64,000 nucleotides of DNA from Vreelandella sulfidaeris (GCA_007182875.1 AP019514.1:3100001-3164000); one strand, 5' to 3'; positions 45,419 through 56,487 are shown, numbered from the stretch's first letter. The notes: generated by a model from the letters alone, not told the origin. Numbers and translations are program-made.

Positions 45419-45585
45419 GAGTTACCTCTCCTTGAGCGGGTGCATTATTGTTATATTCTCCTCCCTTTTCTACACGAACTCATTGACGCGTGACACCCTA
45501 AAACGTACTTGATCCAACTTCTATCCTTCGTATGACCGCATGCTACACTTAGCGGCCTATTGAAGTGGGCGCCTGAGGTAACGGC

Positions 45586-45972
45586 ATGGAGTATGGCCTA
45601 ATAAACGTACTGTTAGTCGCAATAGGCGGCGCGATAGGCGGCATGGGACGGTTTGCGGTATCAAATTTACTCGCCCGCTATTTAGGCAAGGCCTTTCCCT
45701 GGGGAACCCTGGCGGTTAACGCCAGCGGCGCCTTTCTCGCCGGGTGGCTACTGGGCAGCCTAGGCATAGCCAGCGCTCCTTCCTCTTTATGGCTGTTTAC
45801 GGTGACTGGTTTGCTGGGCGGCTACACCACCGTTTCCTCTTTTAGCTTACAAACCATAGAACTATGGCAGAACGGCCAAACGTTGCGCGCCAGCATTAAT
45901 ATTGGCGTCACATTGCTTTTGGGCCTCGCCATGGTGACGCTTGGTTGGCTATTGTCAGGAGCGAGCTTATGA
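45586..45972 (+). CDS. crcB: fluoride channel subunit FluC/CrcB, first copy
   Basis: Intact, 128 residues. Four-span Fluc fluoride channel subunit. Seen: GGAIGGMGRFAVSNLLARYL, FPWGTLAVNASGAFLAGWLL, and GLLGGYTTVSSFSLQTIELW. GAGGT before ATG 45586. The stop overlaps the second crcB by ATGA, so the pair may form a heterodimer. I looked for a fluoride riboswitch upstream (45419-45585) and saw no convincing match. Confidence 0.92.
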   Translation: MEYGLINVLLVAIGGAIGGMGRFAVSNLLARYLGKAFPWGTLAVNASGAFLAGWLLGSLGIASAPSSLWLFTVTGLLGGYTTVSSFSLQTIELWQNGQTLRASINIGVTLLLGLAMVTLGWLLSGASL

Positions 45973-46354
45973 GTGCCTGGAAAGCGTACCTTGCGGTGGG
46001 TATCGGCAGCGGTGTGGGCAGCGTTCTACGTTACGGCGTTTCGCTGTTATCGCAAGCGGCACTGGGCGGCTATTTTCCTTGGGGAACACTCATCGTCAAT
46101 GTACTGGGTTCTTGTTTAATCGGCTGGTTGGCTGCCACCCTCTCGCGCGCACCTCACAGCCCACTCGCGCGCTTGCAACCGTTACTGGTCGCCGGGTTTT
46201 GCGGCGGATTTACCACCTTTCGCTGTTTAGCTTAGAGACGCTGTATCTGGTGCAGGTGGGTAAACCAGCAATGGCGCTGGTGTATATCGTGTTCAGCCTG
46301 CCGCTTTGGCTGGGCGCCGCCTTGGTGGGTGAACGCATGGCGCTTTCTCGTTAG
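45969..46354 (+). CDS. crcB: fluoride channel subunit FluC/CrcB, second copy, one frameshift
   Basis: About 128 residues after restoring one T near 46220. Seen: AVGIGSGVGSVLRYGVSLLS, YFPWGTLIVNVLGSCLIGWL, then GGFTTFSLFSLETLYLV, the phenylalanine-rich pore motif. Paired and overlapping with the first copy, an arrangement typical of two-gene Fluc systems. Confidence 0.9.
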
Positions 46355-46383
46355 CAAAACCGTCAGTCAAAGGACGAGCCAAT

Positions 46384-47349
46384 ATGCGCGACCAGATGGA
46401 AAAGCATCAGTCTTGGCTTTATCTGATATCCATTAGTTTGGGGTTAGCGTTAGGCGCTTGGGCGCCGGAATTTGCTAAGCGGCTAGAACAGCTAGTATGG
46501 CCTTTGTTAGCGGTGCTGCTTTACACTACTTTTACTCAAATTCCCTTACTGCGTATTGCGACAAGCTTTAAAGATAGCCGCTTTATGGCAGCGCTAATGG
46601 TGGGTAACTTTATTGCCATACCCGCCTTTTTAGCGCTAACCGTTATATGGCTTCCGCTTGCCCCGGCGGTGATGGCAGGTATTTTACTGGTACTGCTGGT
46701 ACCCTGCACCGATTGGTTTATCACCTTCACGCACTTAGGCAAAGGCGATAGTGCCAGGGCGGTTGCTGCCACGCCCTTATTGCTGTTAGTGCAGATGGTT
46801 GCGCTACCTATTTATATGTGGCTATTTTTAGGCAGTGAGTGGTTTCAGCTAACGTTTTCTATAGAGCTGCTGATTGCGTTCACAGGGCTTATTCTCACGC
46901 CATTAATACTCGCTTGGCTGACCGAGTACCTTGCCCAACGTCACCGAGTGATTACACGCAGCGTTACCTCTATGGGACTACTGCCAGTTCCGTTATTGGC
47001 GTTAGTGGTGTTTATAATTGCCACTTCTCAGGTCAACGCAGTGTTCGGTCTTAGCGACGTATTGGCTCAGGTCGTCTTTATTTTCGTGGGTTTCTTAATT
47101 TTCGCTGCACTACTGGGTAAAGGGCTCGGCAAGCTGTTTGTACTGCCACCCAGTAGCGCCAGAACCCTGGCCTTTAGCTTTGGCACGCGCAACTCCTTTG
47201 TGATGCTGCCTATTGCATTGACGCTGCCCAGCGCGTGGCAACCAGCGGTGGTGGTGATTGTTTTCCAATCACTGGTAGAGCTCTTCGGCATGGTGGCTTT
47301 CTTACGCTGGGTGCCCGGCAAATTGTTACCAGAGCGCGCTGTTAACTAA
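46384..47349 (+). CDS. ACR3/bile acid-sodium symporter superfamily permease (arsenic resistance protein type)
   Basis: Intact, 321 residues with about ten membrane spans. Seen: AALMVGNFIAIPAFLALTVI, VLLVPCTDWFITFTHLGKGD with the conserved cysteine of ACR3-like carriers, AAATPLLLLVQMVAL-type spans, and FSFGTRNSFVMLPIALTLP. ACR3 exports arsenite; more distant members move other solutes, so the substrate is inferred. No arsR or arsC is adjacent. Its stop overlaps the convergent cfa stop by 8 bp. Confidence 0.8.
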   Translation: MRDQMEKHQSWLYLISISLGLALGAWAPEFAKRLEQLVWPLLAVLLYTTFTQIPLLRIATSFKDSRFMAALMVGNFIAIPAFLALTVIWLPLAPAVMAGILLVLLVPCTDWFITFTHLGKGDSARAVAATPLLLLVQMVALPIYMWLFLGSEWFQLTFSIELLIAFTGLILTPLILAWLTEYLAQRHRVITRSVTSMGLLPVPLLALVVFIIATSQVNAVFGLSDVLAQVVFIFVGFLIFAALLGKGLGKLFVLPPSSARTLAFSFGTRNSFVMLPIALTLPSAWQPAVVVIVFQSLVELFGMVAFLRWVPGKLLPERAVN

Positions 47350-48494
47350 CGCGGTGATAGCCCCCAAGCACACCTTGCTTGCTCATCACCAACTGCCAAA
47401 GATGGATTTCCCTGGCTCGGAAAGCACCAGCGCAACTTAATAAGTAGTAGCACCACATGCGATAAAAACGCTCGCCATACTGGGCTTTAAAGGTTGGCCA
47501 GTGAGCCTCGAAATTACGATACCAAGCCATCAGCGTCCGATCGTAATCCGCCCCAAAATTATGCACATCCTCTACGACGAAAAGCGCTTCAGCGGCATCC
47601 ATGATTTTGCCTAACGTGGGCAGCTCCCCATTGGGAAAAATGTACTTATCAATCCATGGGTCGGTGACTGTATTACTCAGGTTTTTCCAATGGTATGTAA
47701 CAAAAATAGCCCGTCATCTTTTAAGCAGCGGTTGGCCACGGTCATGAATTCACGATAGTTTTTATGCCCGACGTGCTCGAACATACCGATGCTGACAATA
47801 CGGTCAAACCGTTCATGCTCATTGCGGTAATCCTGTAACCGAAACTCAACCGGCAAGCCTTTTTAATCAGCCGTTGTCCAAACTCTGCTTGCTCTTTCGA
47901 GATGGTAAGACCTACGCATTCAACACCGTATTGCTCGGCAGCGTAGGCCATAAAACTGCCCCAACCACAGCCGATATCCAGCACCCGCATGCCGGGTTTT
48001 AGCTCCAGTTTGCGGCAGATGAGATCCAGCTTTGCTTCCTGGGCTTGATCAAGAGTTTTGGCATCTTTCCAGTAACCACAGGTGTATGTCATACGCTGAT
48101 CAAGCATGGCTGCATAAAAATCATTGCCCAGATCGTAATGCTTTTCGCCCACTTCCCATGCGCGCTTAATCGTTTGACGGTTCAGCAGACGCGAACGTAA
48201 TGAGTAATACATCAACTGAGTAGGCTTGATACGCTGCCCGAGCTGGGCACGCATCAATCGATAAAACAGTTCGTCCAGCTGTTCAGCGTCCCACTCCCTC
48301 TCATATAGCTTTCGCCAAGCCCTAGGTTACCTCGCGAAAGGGCGCTATCGATAACGCCGGGTACTTTTAGCTGTATGTCCCAGGGCCGACGACCATCCAG
48401 TTGAATATCGGCTTGAGCCAGCAACTCGACGACAAAACGATGGGAAGGAGGCTTCATCGAACCCAACAGGGACAGCTCTTTCTAAGATCGGCAT
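47342..48494 (-). CDS. cfa: cyclopropane-fatty-acyl-phospholipid synthase, multiple frameshifts
   Basis: SAM-dependent methylenation of unsaturated phospholipid acyl chains at the inner membrane. About 384 residues. Seen: SRGNLGLGESYM near the N-terminus, WEVGEKHYDLGNDFYAAMLD, QRMTYTCGYWKDAKTLDQAQ, the SAM motif VLDIGCGWGSFMAYAAEQYG, SIGMFEHVGHKNYREF (recovered), and DRTLMAWYRNFEAHWPTFKA. Breaks near 48460, 48290, 47860 and 47690. Start ATG 48494 (MPILERAVPV) is likely but lies before a break; ATG 48457 is possible. Confidence 0.92.
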
Positions 48495-48617
48495 ATTCAA
48501 GGCAGGCTCCCCGCACTTTTCCAATGAGTGGATAAGAAACAACCTGCCTATTAGCATAGAACCGCATGGCAACATTAGCTTAGTTAAATGAACGTCTTTA
48601 ACGCCGGTTAAGTACAA

Positions 48618-48652
48618 AAACCGGCCTTCTCAGTTTGAGGAGGCCGGCTTAA
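48618..48652 (-). terminator. Rho-independent terminator
   Basis: On the minus strand an 11-bp stem with one G-T pair (CCGGCCTCCTC against GAGAAGGCCGG) followed by TTTTTG. It ends the double-USP gene at 48670. Confidence 0.82.
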
Positions 48653-48669
48653 AAGCAACACAAGTATCG

Positions 48670-49525
48670 TTACCGCAGTATCAAAACAGGAATTCGACTA
48701 CCACGTAGCATGGCCGTGGTTGTACTACCTACCAGCAAGTGGCGAATACGCGAGTGTCCGTAGGCGCCCATCACAAGCAGGTCAATGCCGTGCTCTTTTC
48801 ATAGGCTTGTAGAGCCTCGTCCACCCTCGCCAGCACGAATAGCGCCCTCGGCTTGATGGCCCGCTTCGCGCAACGTACTTAGCGCCCACTCAAGCTCGGA
48901 GCGGTGTTCCGCCGTTTCTGCCCCCACAATCAACACATGACACTCTGTGCCTGCAAACAGCGGTGAACGGGCCAGCATTTCCACACCTTTACGGGCGGTT
49001 TTACTGCCATCAAAAGCCATTAATATTTTTCAGGACGCTTGAAGGTTTTCGGCACCATCAGGATCGGGCGGTGCATTTCACGCACCACCCGCTCTAAATT
49101 AGAGCCAAGATGGCCACTGGCTTGGTGAGCGGTTTCACCGCGCTTACCTACCACCAGCAAGCGTACGTCTTTTCAAGCTCTACTAACGTTTCAACCAGAG
49201 CACCGTTGCGCTGGCGAGTGATGGGATCGCTGACCCCATCTTCTATCGCCCGTGCTTTGGCAGCTTCCAACATTAGCTTGCCCTGCTCGCGGTTTACCTT
49301 CGCACGTTGCTCATCAAGCTCAGAAAGCTCTTTCATCAGTCTTTCGCGGGCACCGAAGTGCAGATTACCGGAAAGATTCTGCTCTTCGGGGGCTTCGGAA
49401 TGATTGTCGACCACATGCACAAAGGTTAACGGTGCAGCCATGGCCAAGCTTGCCCAGGCGGCATAATCGCAGACGCCTTCGGAAAACTGGGAGCCGTCAA
49501 TAGCGGCTAATACCTGATCTGTCAT
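48670..49525 (-). CDS. double universal stress protein (USP), second paralogue, frameshifted
   Basis: About 285 residues. Domain 1: VLAAIDGSQFSEGVCDYAAW. Domain 2: ILMAFDGSKTARKGVEMLAR and MGAYGHSRIRHLLVGSTTTA, nearly identical to the USP at 44565. Breaks near 49170, 49025 and 48805. It sits 19 bp downstream of the SulP gene, on the same strand, and probably belongs to that operon. Confidence 0.87.
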
Positions 49526-49544
49526 GTTGCGCTCCTTGCGTTAG

Positions 49545-51033
49545 TTAGTGGCCGCCCATCAACTTTTCAACCGCTTCGGGGTCGTTATGAACCGCATAAC
49601 GATCCACCACCGTTGCGCTGGCTTCGCTCAAGCCCACCATTTCTACCTCGGTACCTTCACGGCGGAATTTAATCACCACGCGATCCAAGGCCTGTACGGC
49701 GGTAATGTCCCAGAAGTGTGCACGGGAAAGGTTGATGGTGACTTTATCGATACTCTCTTTGAAGTCAAAAGCGCCGATAAATCGCTCGGATGAGGCAAAA
49801 ATACCTGACCAACGACTTCGTATTCACGCTCTTTACCCGGTTCGATTTCTTTGGAGCCGATATACATAATATTGCCGACTTTGTTGGCAAAGAACATCGC
49901 CGCCAGCAGCACACCAACAAAGACGCCAATCGCCAGGTTGTGAGTACCCACAGTCACGACAACTGTCGCCACCATAACGATATTGGTGCTTAACGGGTGT
50001 TTCTTCAGGTCGCGAATCGACTCCCAGCTAAAGGTACCGATCGATACCATAATCATTACCGCTACCAATGCCGCCATCGGTATCTGCGAGACCCAATCCG
50101 CCAGGAAGACCACCATCAACAGCAGCGCAATACCGGCAATTAAGGTAGAAGTACGACGACGACCGCCGGATTTAATATTGATCACTGATTGACCAATCAT
50201 GGCGCAGCCCGCCATACCGCCAATTAAACCAGCACCGATATTGGCAATGCCCTGGCCTTTACACTCGCGGTTTTTATCGCTTTTGGTATCAGTGAGATCA
50301 TCGATGATCGTTGCGGTCATCATCGACTCAAGCAGGCCTACCACTGTCAGCATTAGTGAATAAGGCAGGATAATCATCAGGGTTTCGAAGTTCAGAGGCA
50401 CATCGGGCCACAAAAACATCGGTAGGCTATCGGGTAGTTCACCCATATCACCAACGCTTCGGATCTCCATGCCGGTCAGCATGTACACGGCGGTGAGTAC
50501 AACAATACATACCAGTGGCGAAGGGATCGCTTTGCCTATGACTGGCACATAGGGAAAGCCATAAATAATAGCTAAGCCCGCAATGGTCATGGCGTATACA
50601 TGCCAGGTAACGTCGGTTAATTCAGGTAGCTGGGCCATAAAAATAAGAATGGCCAAGGCGTTAACGAAGCCTGTGACCACCGAACGCGATACGAAGCGCA
50701 TCAGCTCAGCAAGCTTTAGATAACCTGCCACAATCTGTAGCACACCGGTAAGCAGCGTGGCGGCCAGCAGGTATTCTAAACCGTGCTCTCACCAGCGTAA
50801 TCATCAATAGCGCCATGGCGCCCGTTGCTGCGGAAATCATGCCGGAGCGGCCGCCGGTAAAGGCGATAATCACACAGATAGCAAACGAGGCGTAAAGGCC
50901 GACCTTAGGGTCAACACCGGCAATAATTGAGAACGCGATGGCTTCGGGAATTAGCGCAAGGGCCACGACAATCCCCCGCAAGGGCGTCGCCCTTGAGGTT
51001 GGAAAGCCAAGATTGTTTAAACTTTTCGTACAT
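49545..51033 (-). CDS. SulP family inorganic anion transporter with STAS domain, frameshifted
   Basis: About 496 residues. SulP (SLC26-like) membrane domain: [40 protein letters not shown] (phosphate-like [13 protein letters not shown]), [21 protein letters not shown]-terminal STAS domain: [20 protein letters not shown]. Breaks near 50985, 50770 and 49800. Some SulP proteins with a USP partner are bicarbonate transporters, others carry sulfate; specificity is not readable here. ATG 51033. Confidence 0.88.
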
Positions 51034-51621
51034 GCGATGGGTCCATGATTTTGGGTTAACGATAAGCCAAAAGCGGTCTAACAGCGCAGCCAACAAAGGG
51101 CAGCACCGCCAACACATTGGCACGCTGGGATAATCAGCTTGTTGTTTTTAAATAGTGGAGAGCTAGCGTTAGGTACTGCTACGTTCACGTACTAGGAAAC
51201 CCAGCACTGAAGAACTAAATACCAGAAAGCGATGACAGCACAGTGAAAGCGCTATCAGCACCTTTTAAAGGAGGGGGCGTCTGGTTAGGGGTGGAGTCAT
51301 CAACCCTGAAAAAGATGTGTAGATGCAGTCATTGGCAGAGATTCTTTTACAGAAAACCTTTTGCAGAAAGTCCAGGTGCGGCAAAGTGACGTATCCTACC
51401 AGCAAACCTGGCGCATTGCACCCAACGTCTTATGCTGCCAACGAGGCCCACCCACTAGGCAATCAACCACTACTTTAGGCAGAGTGACCACAGGTTCATT
51501 TTTAACGTACCATTGCGCCACCAAATGAGACATTGATTCCCAACTTTTCACGTTGAAGCGGTACTTTTTTTATTTTGAAGATAAGTGCCGAATAAGCCTT
51601 ACGCTAAAAGAGGAGTAGCAC
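51034..51621. other. 588-bp intergenic region between SulP and isocitrate dehydrogenase
   Basis: Divergent neighbours. No convincing open frame, RNA gene or perfect repeat seen. AGAGGAGTAGCAC directly before ATG 51622 is the ribosome binding site of the dehydrogenase. Promoters for both genes presumably lie here, but none is clear enough to mark. Confidence 0.5.
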
Positions 51622-52636
51622 ATGAGCCAATCTATTGCAGTCATCAAGGGCGACGGCATCGGCCCTGAAATCATGGATGCCACGCTGCGTGTCCTTGACG
51701 CGCTAGATTGTGGCTTAACGTACCAGCATATTGATGCTGGCTTAGGCGCTCCTTGAAAAGCATGGCACGCTGATTCCCCAGGAATCGCTGGATGCCATTG
51801 AAAAATACGGCATTGCGCTTAAAGGCCCCCCTCACGACGCCGATTGGCAAGGGCTTCTCCTCAATTAACGTACAGTTGCGCCGTCACTTTGATCTTTACG
51901 CCAACGTGCGCCCCGCTATTAGCTTCCCCGGCACTAAATCGCGCTACGACGACATCGATATGATCACCGTGCGCGAAAACACCGAAGGCGCCTATCTTTC
52001 CGACGGTCAGGAGATGATTGACGACGGCAATACCGGCATTTCGGTCATCAAAGTCACCCGCAAAGGGTCCGAGCGTATTGTGCGCTATGCTTTTGAGTTG
52101 GCTAAAAACAATGGCCGCAAAAGGTCACCGCGGTACACAAAGCCAATATCATCAAAACCAGCTCAGGGCTGTTTTTGGACGTTGCGCGTGAAATAGCTAA
52201 AGAGTACCCCGAGATCGAATTCCAGGAGATGATCGTCGATAACGCCTGCATGCAGCTGGTGATGAACCCACACCAGTTTGATGTCGTGGTCACTACCAAC
52301 CTGTTTGGCGATATTCTCTCTGACCTATGCGCTGGATTAGTCGGCGGCTTGGGCCTGGCTCCTGGAGCGAACATCGGGGAAAAAGCGGCGATTTTTGAAG
52401 CCGTCCACGGTTCAGCACCGGATATCGAAGGTAAAAACATCGCCAACCCTTGCGCCTTGCTGCTAGCCGCCGCACAAATGCTGGACCACCTGAGCATGAA
52501 CGAAAAAGGCGACGCAATCCGTCAGGGTATTCGTACCGTGCTGGAAACCCGCCGCGACATGGTCACCCCGGATATGGGCGGAACCGGCAGCACCGATTCC
52601 TTTGCCCAGGCGTTAGTGGAGTATGTGCAAGGATAA
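51622..52636 (+). CDS. isocitrate dehydrogenase, NAD-type (IDH/IPMDH family), frameshifted
   Basis: Beta-decarboxylating dehydrogenase of 338 residues. Seen: SIAVIKGDGIGPEIMDATLR, GFSSINVQLRRHFDLYANVR (substrate arginines), MITVRENTEGAYL, DVVVTTNLFGDILSDLCAGL, and HGSAPDIEGKNIANPCALLL. The short length and SINVQLRR suggest the NAD-dependent isocitrate dehydrogenase class, though a homoisocitrate or isopropylmalate role is possible. Breaks near 51750, 51830 and 52120. Confidence 0.85.
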
Positions 52637-52662
52637 CCAAGGGTAACGGCGCTTGCGCTCAA

Positions 52663-54812
52663 CTACGCTCCAATGTCGTTAAAGCGGTAACGCAATAAGT
52701 GCAATGCATTGAGGGTGACCAGCACGGTCGCCCCAGTGTCGGCCATTACGGCGACCCACATCCCCGTTATTCCCAGCGCGGTAGAGACCAAAAATAGTGC
52801 CTTAAAGCCAAGCGCCAGCGCCACGTTGGTTTTAACGTTGCGCATGGTCACCCGAGAGGGCGATCATTTCGGCAATCCCGCTTACCCGGTTTTTAAGCAG
52901 CGCGGCATCGGCAGTTTCAAGTGCCACATCGGTGCCACTGCCCATCGCGATGCCCACTTCTGCCGCTGCGAGCGCTGGGGCATCATTAATGCCATCGCCT
53001 ACTTTGCCTATTGGGCCAAGTCCTTGTGCTTGCCATTGGCGCACGCGCTGCGCTTTATCTTCCGGCATCAGCTCGCCTTCCGCTTCAATCTCCAGTCGTT
53101 CGGCGATGACAGCCACACTGCGGGCATTGTCTCCACTGAGCATGATGGCTTGTACGCCCAAGCGCTCTAACGCTTGGAGGCCCCTGCGAGCATCTTCACG
53201 CGGCTCATCGCGTAATGCGATGAGTCCCAAAGGACGCTCTCCCTCTATCAGCACCGCTAAACTTTTGCCCTGCGCTTCCAGCGTGGCAATGCGTGCTTCC
53301 ACCTCATCAGAGCGCTGGGAGAAGCGCTGCAAGTAGCGTGGGCTCACCAGGATTAACTCACGTCCTTCCACCTGCCCGGCAACGCCCTGCCCTGCTAATG
53401 CTCGAGCACCTTGCACTGTCGGAATCTTTTCCCCATCTGTTGGCGAGCATAGTCACTAATCGCGATGGCGAGCGGGTGACTTGCCCCCTGTTCGAGGGCA
53501 GCGGCAAGCCGCAATACATCGGCGGCACTACTGTCATCGGCCAGACTCTCCACCTCAGTGACCGCGGGGGTGCCCGCCGTCAGCGTACCGGTTTTATCCA
53601 AGGCGACGCGTTTGAGCTTACCTAACTGCTCTAATACCGCCCCGCCTTTCATTAATAGGCCATGCCGAGCACCTACCGATAACCCGGCAGCAACCGCCGC
53701 GGGGTCGAGATTACCAGCGCACAGGGGCAAGCAATCAGCAGTAGCGCCAACGCGCGGTAGATGGATTCTGACCACAGCATCGTCGACACCAGCGGCGGTA
53801 CGACAGCAACCAACAGCGCCACCCCAACCACCGCTGGCATATAGTAAAATGCAAAGCGGTCAATAAAGCGCGCGACCGGTGCTTTCGCCGCCTGAGCTTC
53901 TTCCACCAGTTGAATCACACGGGCAATGGTGTTGTTTTCAGCGCTGCGGGTCACCTCCACCTCAAGCACGCCATCGAGATTAACGGTACCGGCAAACACC
54001 GCCTCGCCTTCTGCTTTCTCCCGTGGCACCGATTCGCCATTAACGGGAGACTCATCGATTGAAGAGTGACCGGCAATAATGTTGCCATCACAGGGCAATC
54101 GGTCGCCGGGGCGCACCTGTACCCGCTGGCCGGGCACAAGCGAAGCAGCGGCAACTTCGCGGGGTTCGCCCTGTTCCAATAACCGTGCGGTTGAGGGTGT
54201 TAGCTTGGAAAGCGCTGAGATACTCCGGCGCGCCTGAGCAGCGGCGACCCCTTCCAGCATTTCGCCCACCGCAAATAGGAACACCACTACCGCGGCCTCG
54301 GCGGCTGCGTTAATGGCAAGCGCCCCCAGGGCGGCAATACTCATCAGCATTTCGATGGTGAAAGGATTACCCATCTTAAGCGCCTGCCCAGCACGCTGAA
54401 CAATCGGCACAAGGCCAACCACTGTCGCGGCGACAAACGGCCAAGTTCCCAGGCTAGGCCAAGCAAATTTAAGCGCCCAGGCCAATGCCAGCAGCGTCCC
54501 ACTGACAAGCACTAAACGCCCTTTAGGCGTACGCCACCATGGGGCAGATTCCTTCGCGCCAGGCGTGGCCACCGACTCATCAATTACCTGATAGCCCAAC
54601 GCATTGATGGTCGACTCAATTTCAGCACGCTGTAGTGTTTTCCCAGGCGGTGCTGTTAACCGCACGGAGCCCGTGACGGAACTCGCGGAAACGTGCTCAA
54701 CGTGGCTTAAGCGCGTTAGCGCGGATTCAACTTTACGTTCGCAGCCGCCGCAGTCCATGCCCTGCACGCGCAAGGTCGTCGGCGCAGCCGTTGTGGATGT
54801 TGTGTTACTCAT
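52663..54812 (-). CDS. zntA: Zn/Cd/Pb-transporting P1B-type ATPase, frameshifted
   Basis: Heavy-metal efflux ATPase, about 717 residues. N-terminal HMA domain with GMDCGGCERK; membrane metal site CPC in LLIACPCALVIST; phosphorylation motif LDKTGTLTAGTPA; SHPLA locus; and GDGINDAPALAAAEVGIAMG. C-terminal spans end in LLRYRFNDIGA. The CPC site and lack of extra HMA domains suggest Zn2+/Cd2+/Pb2+ rather than Cu+. Breaks near 53690, 53420 and 52845. Divergent from its likely MerR regulator. Confidence 0.93.
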
Positions 54813-54846
54813 CGCATAGAGCTCCAAGTTCGTCTATCTTAGCGAC

Positions 54847-54877
54847 AGCGTAATACCTGTAGCGACTAGAGGTTCAA
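54847..54877 (-). promoter_or_regulatory. MerR-type operator-promoter for zntA
   Basis: In the 68-bp zntA-merR intergenic space, a 19-bp imperfect dyad at 54855-54873 (ACCT and AGGT ends, TAG/CTA inside) lies between TTGAAC (minus strand, 54877-54872) and TACGCT (54852-54847) with a 19-bp spacer. An overlong spacer with a central dyad is the hallmark of MerR-family activation. Confidence 0.7.
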
Positions 54878-54880
54878 GCG

Positions 54881-55361
54881 ATGAAAGAGAATCCCCCGCA
54901 GCCCACTAGCACTGAGCGCTATATTGGCATTGGCGAACTGGCACGCGAATCAGGCTGCAAACCAGAAACGGTGCGCTATTACGAACGCATTGGCTTACTG
55001 CCTGCAGCGCCGCGTAATGAAGGCAACCAACGGCGCTATACGGCCTCGGCTATCCGTCGCTTGACGTTTATTCGCCATGCGCGAGATTTTGGTTTTTCAG
55101 TTGAGGGCTGTACGAGAGCTTTTACAAATGGCGGATCACCCCGCCATGCCCTGCGGCGAGGTAGACGCATTGGCAAAGCATCATCTTGCTGAAGTTGAGG
55201 CCAGACTCGCACGGCTCACCGCAGTGCGCGATGAGCTTCAGCGAATGATTAACCAGTGTGCCGGAGGCAATATTGGCCATTGCCATATTATTGACGTGCT
55301 CAGCGATCATCGCCTTTGCCATCAAGCAGGCCCCCATGGCGGCGCGGATGTATTGCGCTAA
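54881..55361 (+). CDS. MerR family metal-responsive regulator (CadR/ZntR/PbrR type), one frameshift
   Basis: About 160 residues. N-terminal HTH (IGIGELARESGCKPETVRYY then ERIGLLPAAPRN). A long dimerisation helix (AKHHLAEVEARLARLTAVRD) follows, then the metal-binding loop QCAGGNIGHCHIIDVLSDH, with an earlier cysteine in MPCGEVDAL. This cysteine trio is the Cd(II)/Pb(II)/Zn(II) site of CadR and PbrR regulators. The break near 55105 is in FSVEG. Divergent from zntA, its presumed target. Confidence 0.9.
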
Positions 55362-55368
55362 CGCTTGC

Positions 55369-56152
55369 TTAACCCAGCCATACATCCAGGAAGAGCATGA
55401 TGACCAGCCCCATCGCCAGGCCGAAGGTGGCTTTTTTCTGATGCCCGCAGCGGTGGGTTTCGGGGATGATTTCGTGGCTGATCACATAGAGCATGGCGCC
55501 TGCAGCAAATGCCATCCCCATGGCAGCAATATCTGAGAGACACTGACAATACTAGCGCCGAACAGGCCTCCGATAGGCTCGATTAGTCCGGTTAAGGCGG
55601 CAATCGACCAGGAACGCCACTTTGAATAACCCTCTCCCATTAAGGCAACCGCAACGGCCAGCCCTTCCGGAATATTCTGGAGACCAATACCGATCGCCAG
55701 TGGCATACCGCCCTCTAACCCATTGGCACCAAAGCCAACACCAACTGCCATGCCTTCCGGCAGGTTGTGAATAGCAATGGCAAACACAAACAGCCAGACA
55801 CGACGCAGTGAGGGCGGCTTCCGGCCCTCGCGGCCCTGTGTGAAATGCTCATGGGGAAGATATTCATTAAGCAGCGCAATCGCCCCCATGCCCAACAAAA
55901 TAGCCGCGCAGACAATCGCGGCGGGTACCGGGCCACCCGCATAATAAATTTCCGCGGCATCAAGCGCTGGAATAATCAGCGAGAAGAACGATGCCGCCAG
56001 CATAACACCTGCAGCAAAACCCAGCGCTAGATCGCGAAACCCTCGGCTGGGTGCTTTACCAAGCAGCACGGGCAGTGCGCCCACAGCGGTAAGTAACCCG
56101 GCAGTTAAGCTGCCCAAAAACCTAATAACAACGTATTTTCCATGGACAACAT
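55369..56152 (-). CDS. ZIP family metal transporter, frameshifted
   Basis: ZIP divalent cation uptake permease, about 262 residues. Seen: GFLGSLTAGLLTAVGALPVL, FAIAIHNLPEGMAVGVGFGA and GIGLQNIPEGLAVAVALMGE, the two HNLPEG/QNIPEG metal-site helices, and ALTGLIEPIGGLFGA. The C-terminus after repair near 55530 reads GMAFAAGAMLYVISHEIIPE. Start ATG 56152 (MLSMENTLLLG) requires one T restored near 56120. Convergent with merR; with zntA it balances import and export of metals. Confidence 0.85.
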
Positions 56153-56487
56153 AAACTCGGTTAGCATTTAAAAAGCATAGATAGAGAAAGACACAGCGTA
56201 GTCTAACGCAGTACCAACGCGTACTTTAACGCACTAATACCTAATGAATAAATAACGACGGCCTTCATGGACATGAGCTAAGTCCATGCGCCAAAGGCAC
56301 TTACCCTAGGGATCAACCTGTCTCTTAACGCCACGCTAGAGAGTTTTAAAGTAGCCGTGACGGTTTGGCCCAGCAAAACGAAACCGACAATCCGAGTCGT
56401 GAAGCTTATCGTCTTAGACTACGTTGTGATGAACTACTTCAACCACAACGGTATGTCGAGACGATATTTCCTAACTGGGGTAACTTG
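56153..56487. other. 335-bp intergenic region between ZIP and CaCA genes
   Basis: The frame of the CaCA gene is open from 56365, but the added 41 codons (MAQQNETDNPSREAYRLRLR and on) are polar and unlike the family N-terminus, so I treat it as leader. GGGGTAAC before ATG 56488 is the ribosome binding site. No other element recognised. Confidence 0.45.

Noticed and set aside
45419-45585. Fluoride riboswitch upstream of crcB
   Set aside because: No convincing match to the conserved core was seen by eye; only a normal ribosome binding site (GAGGT) is clear.
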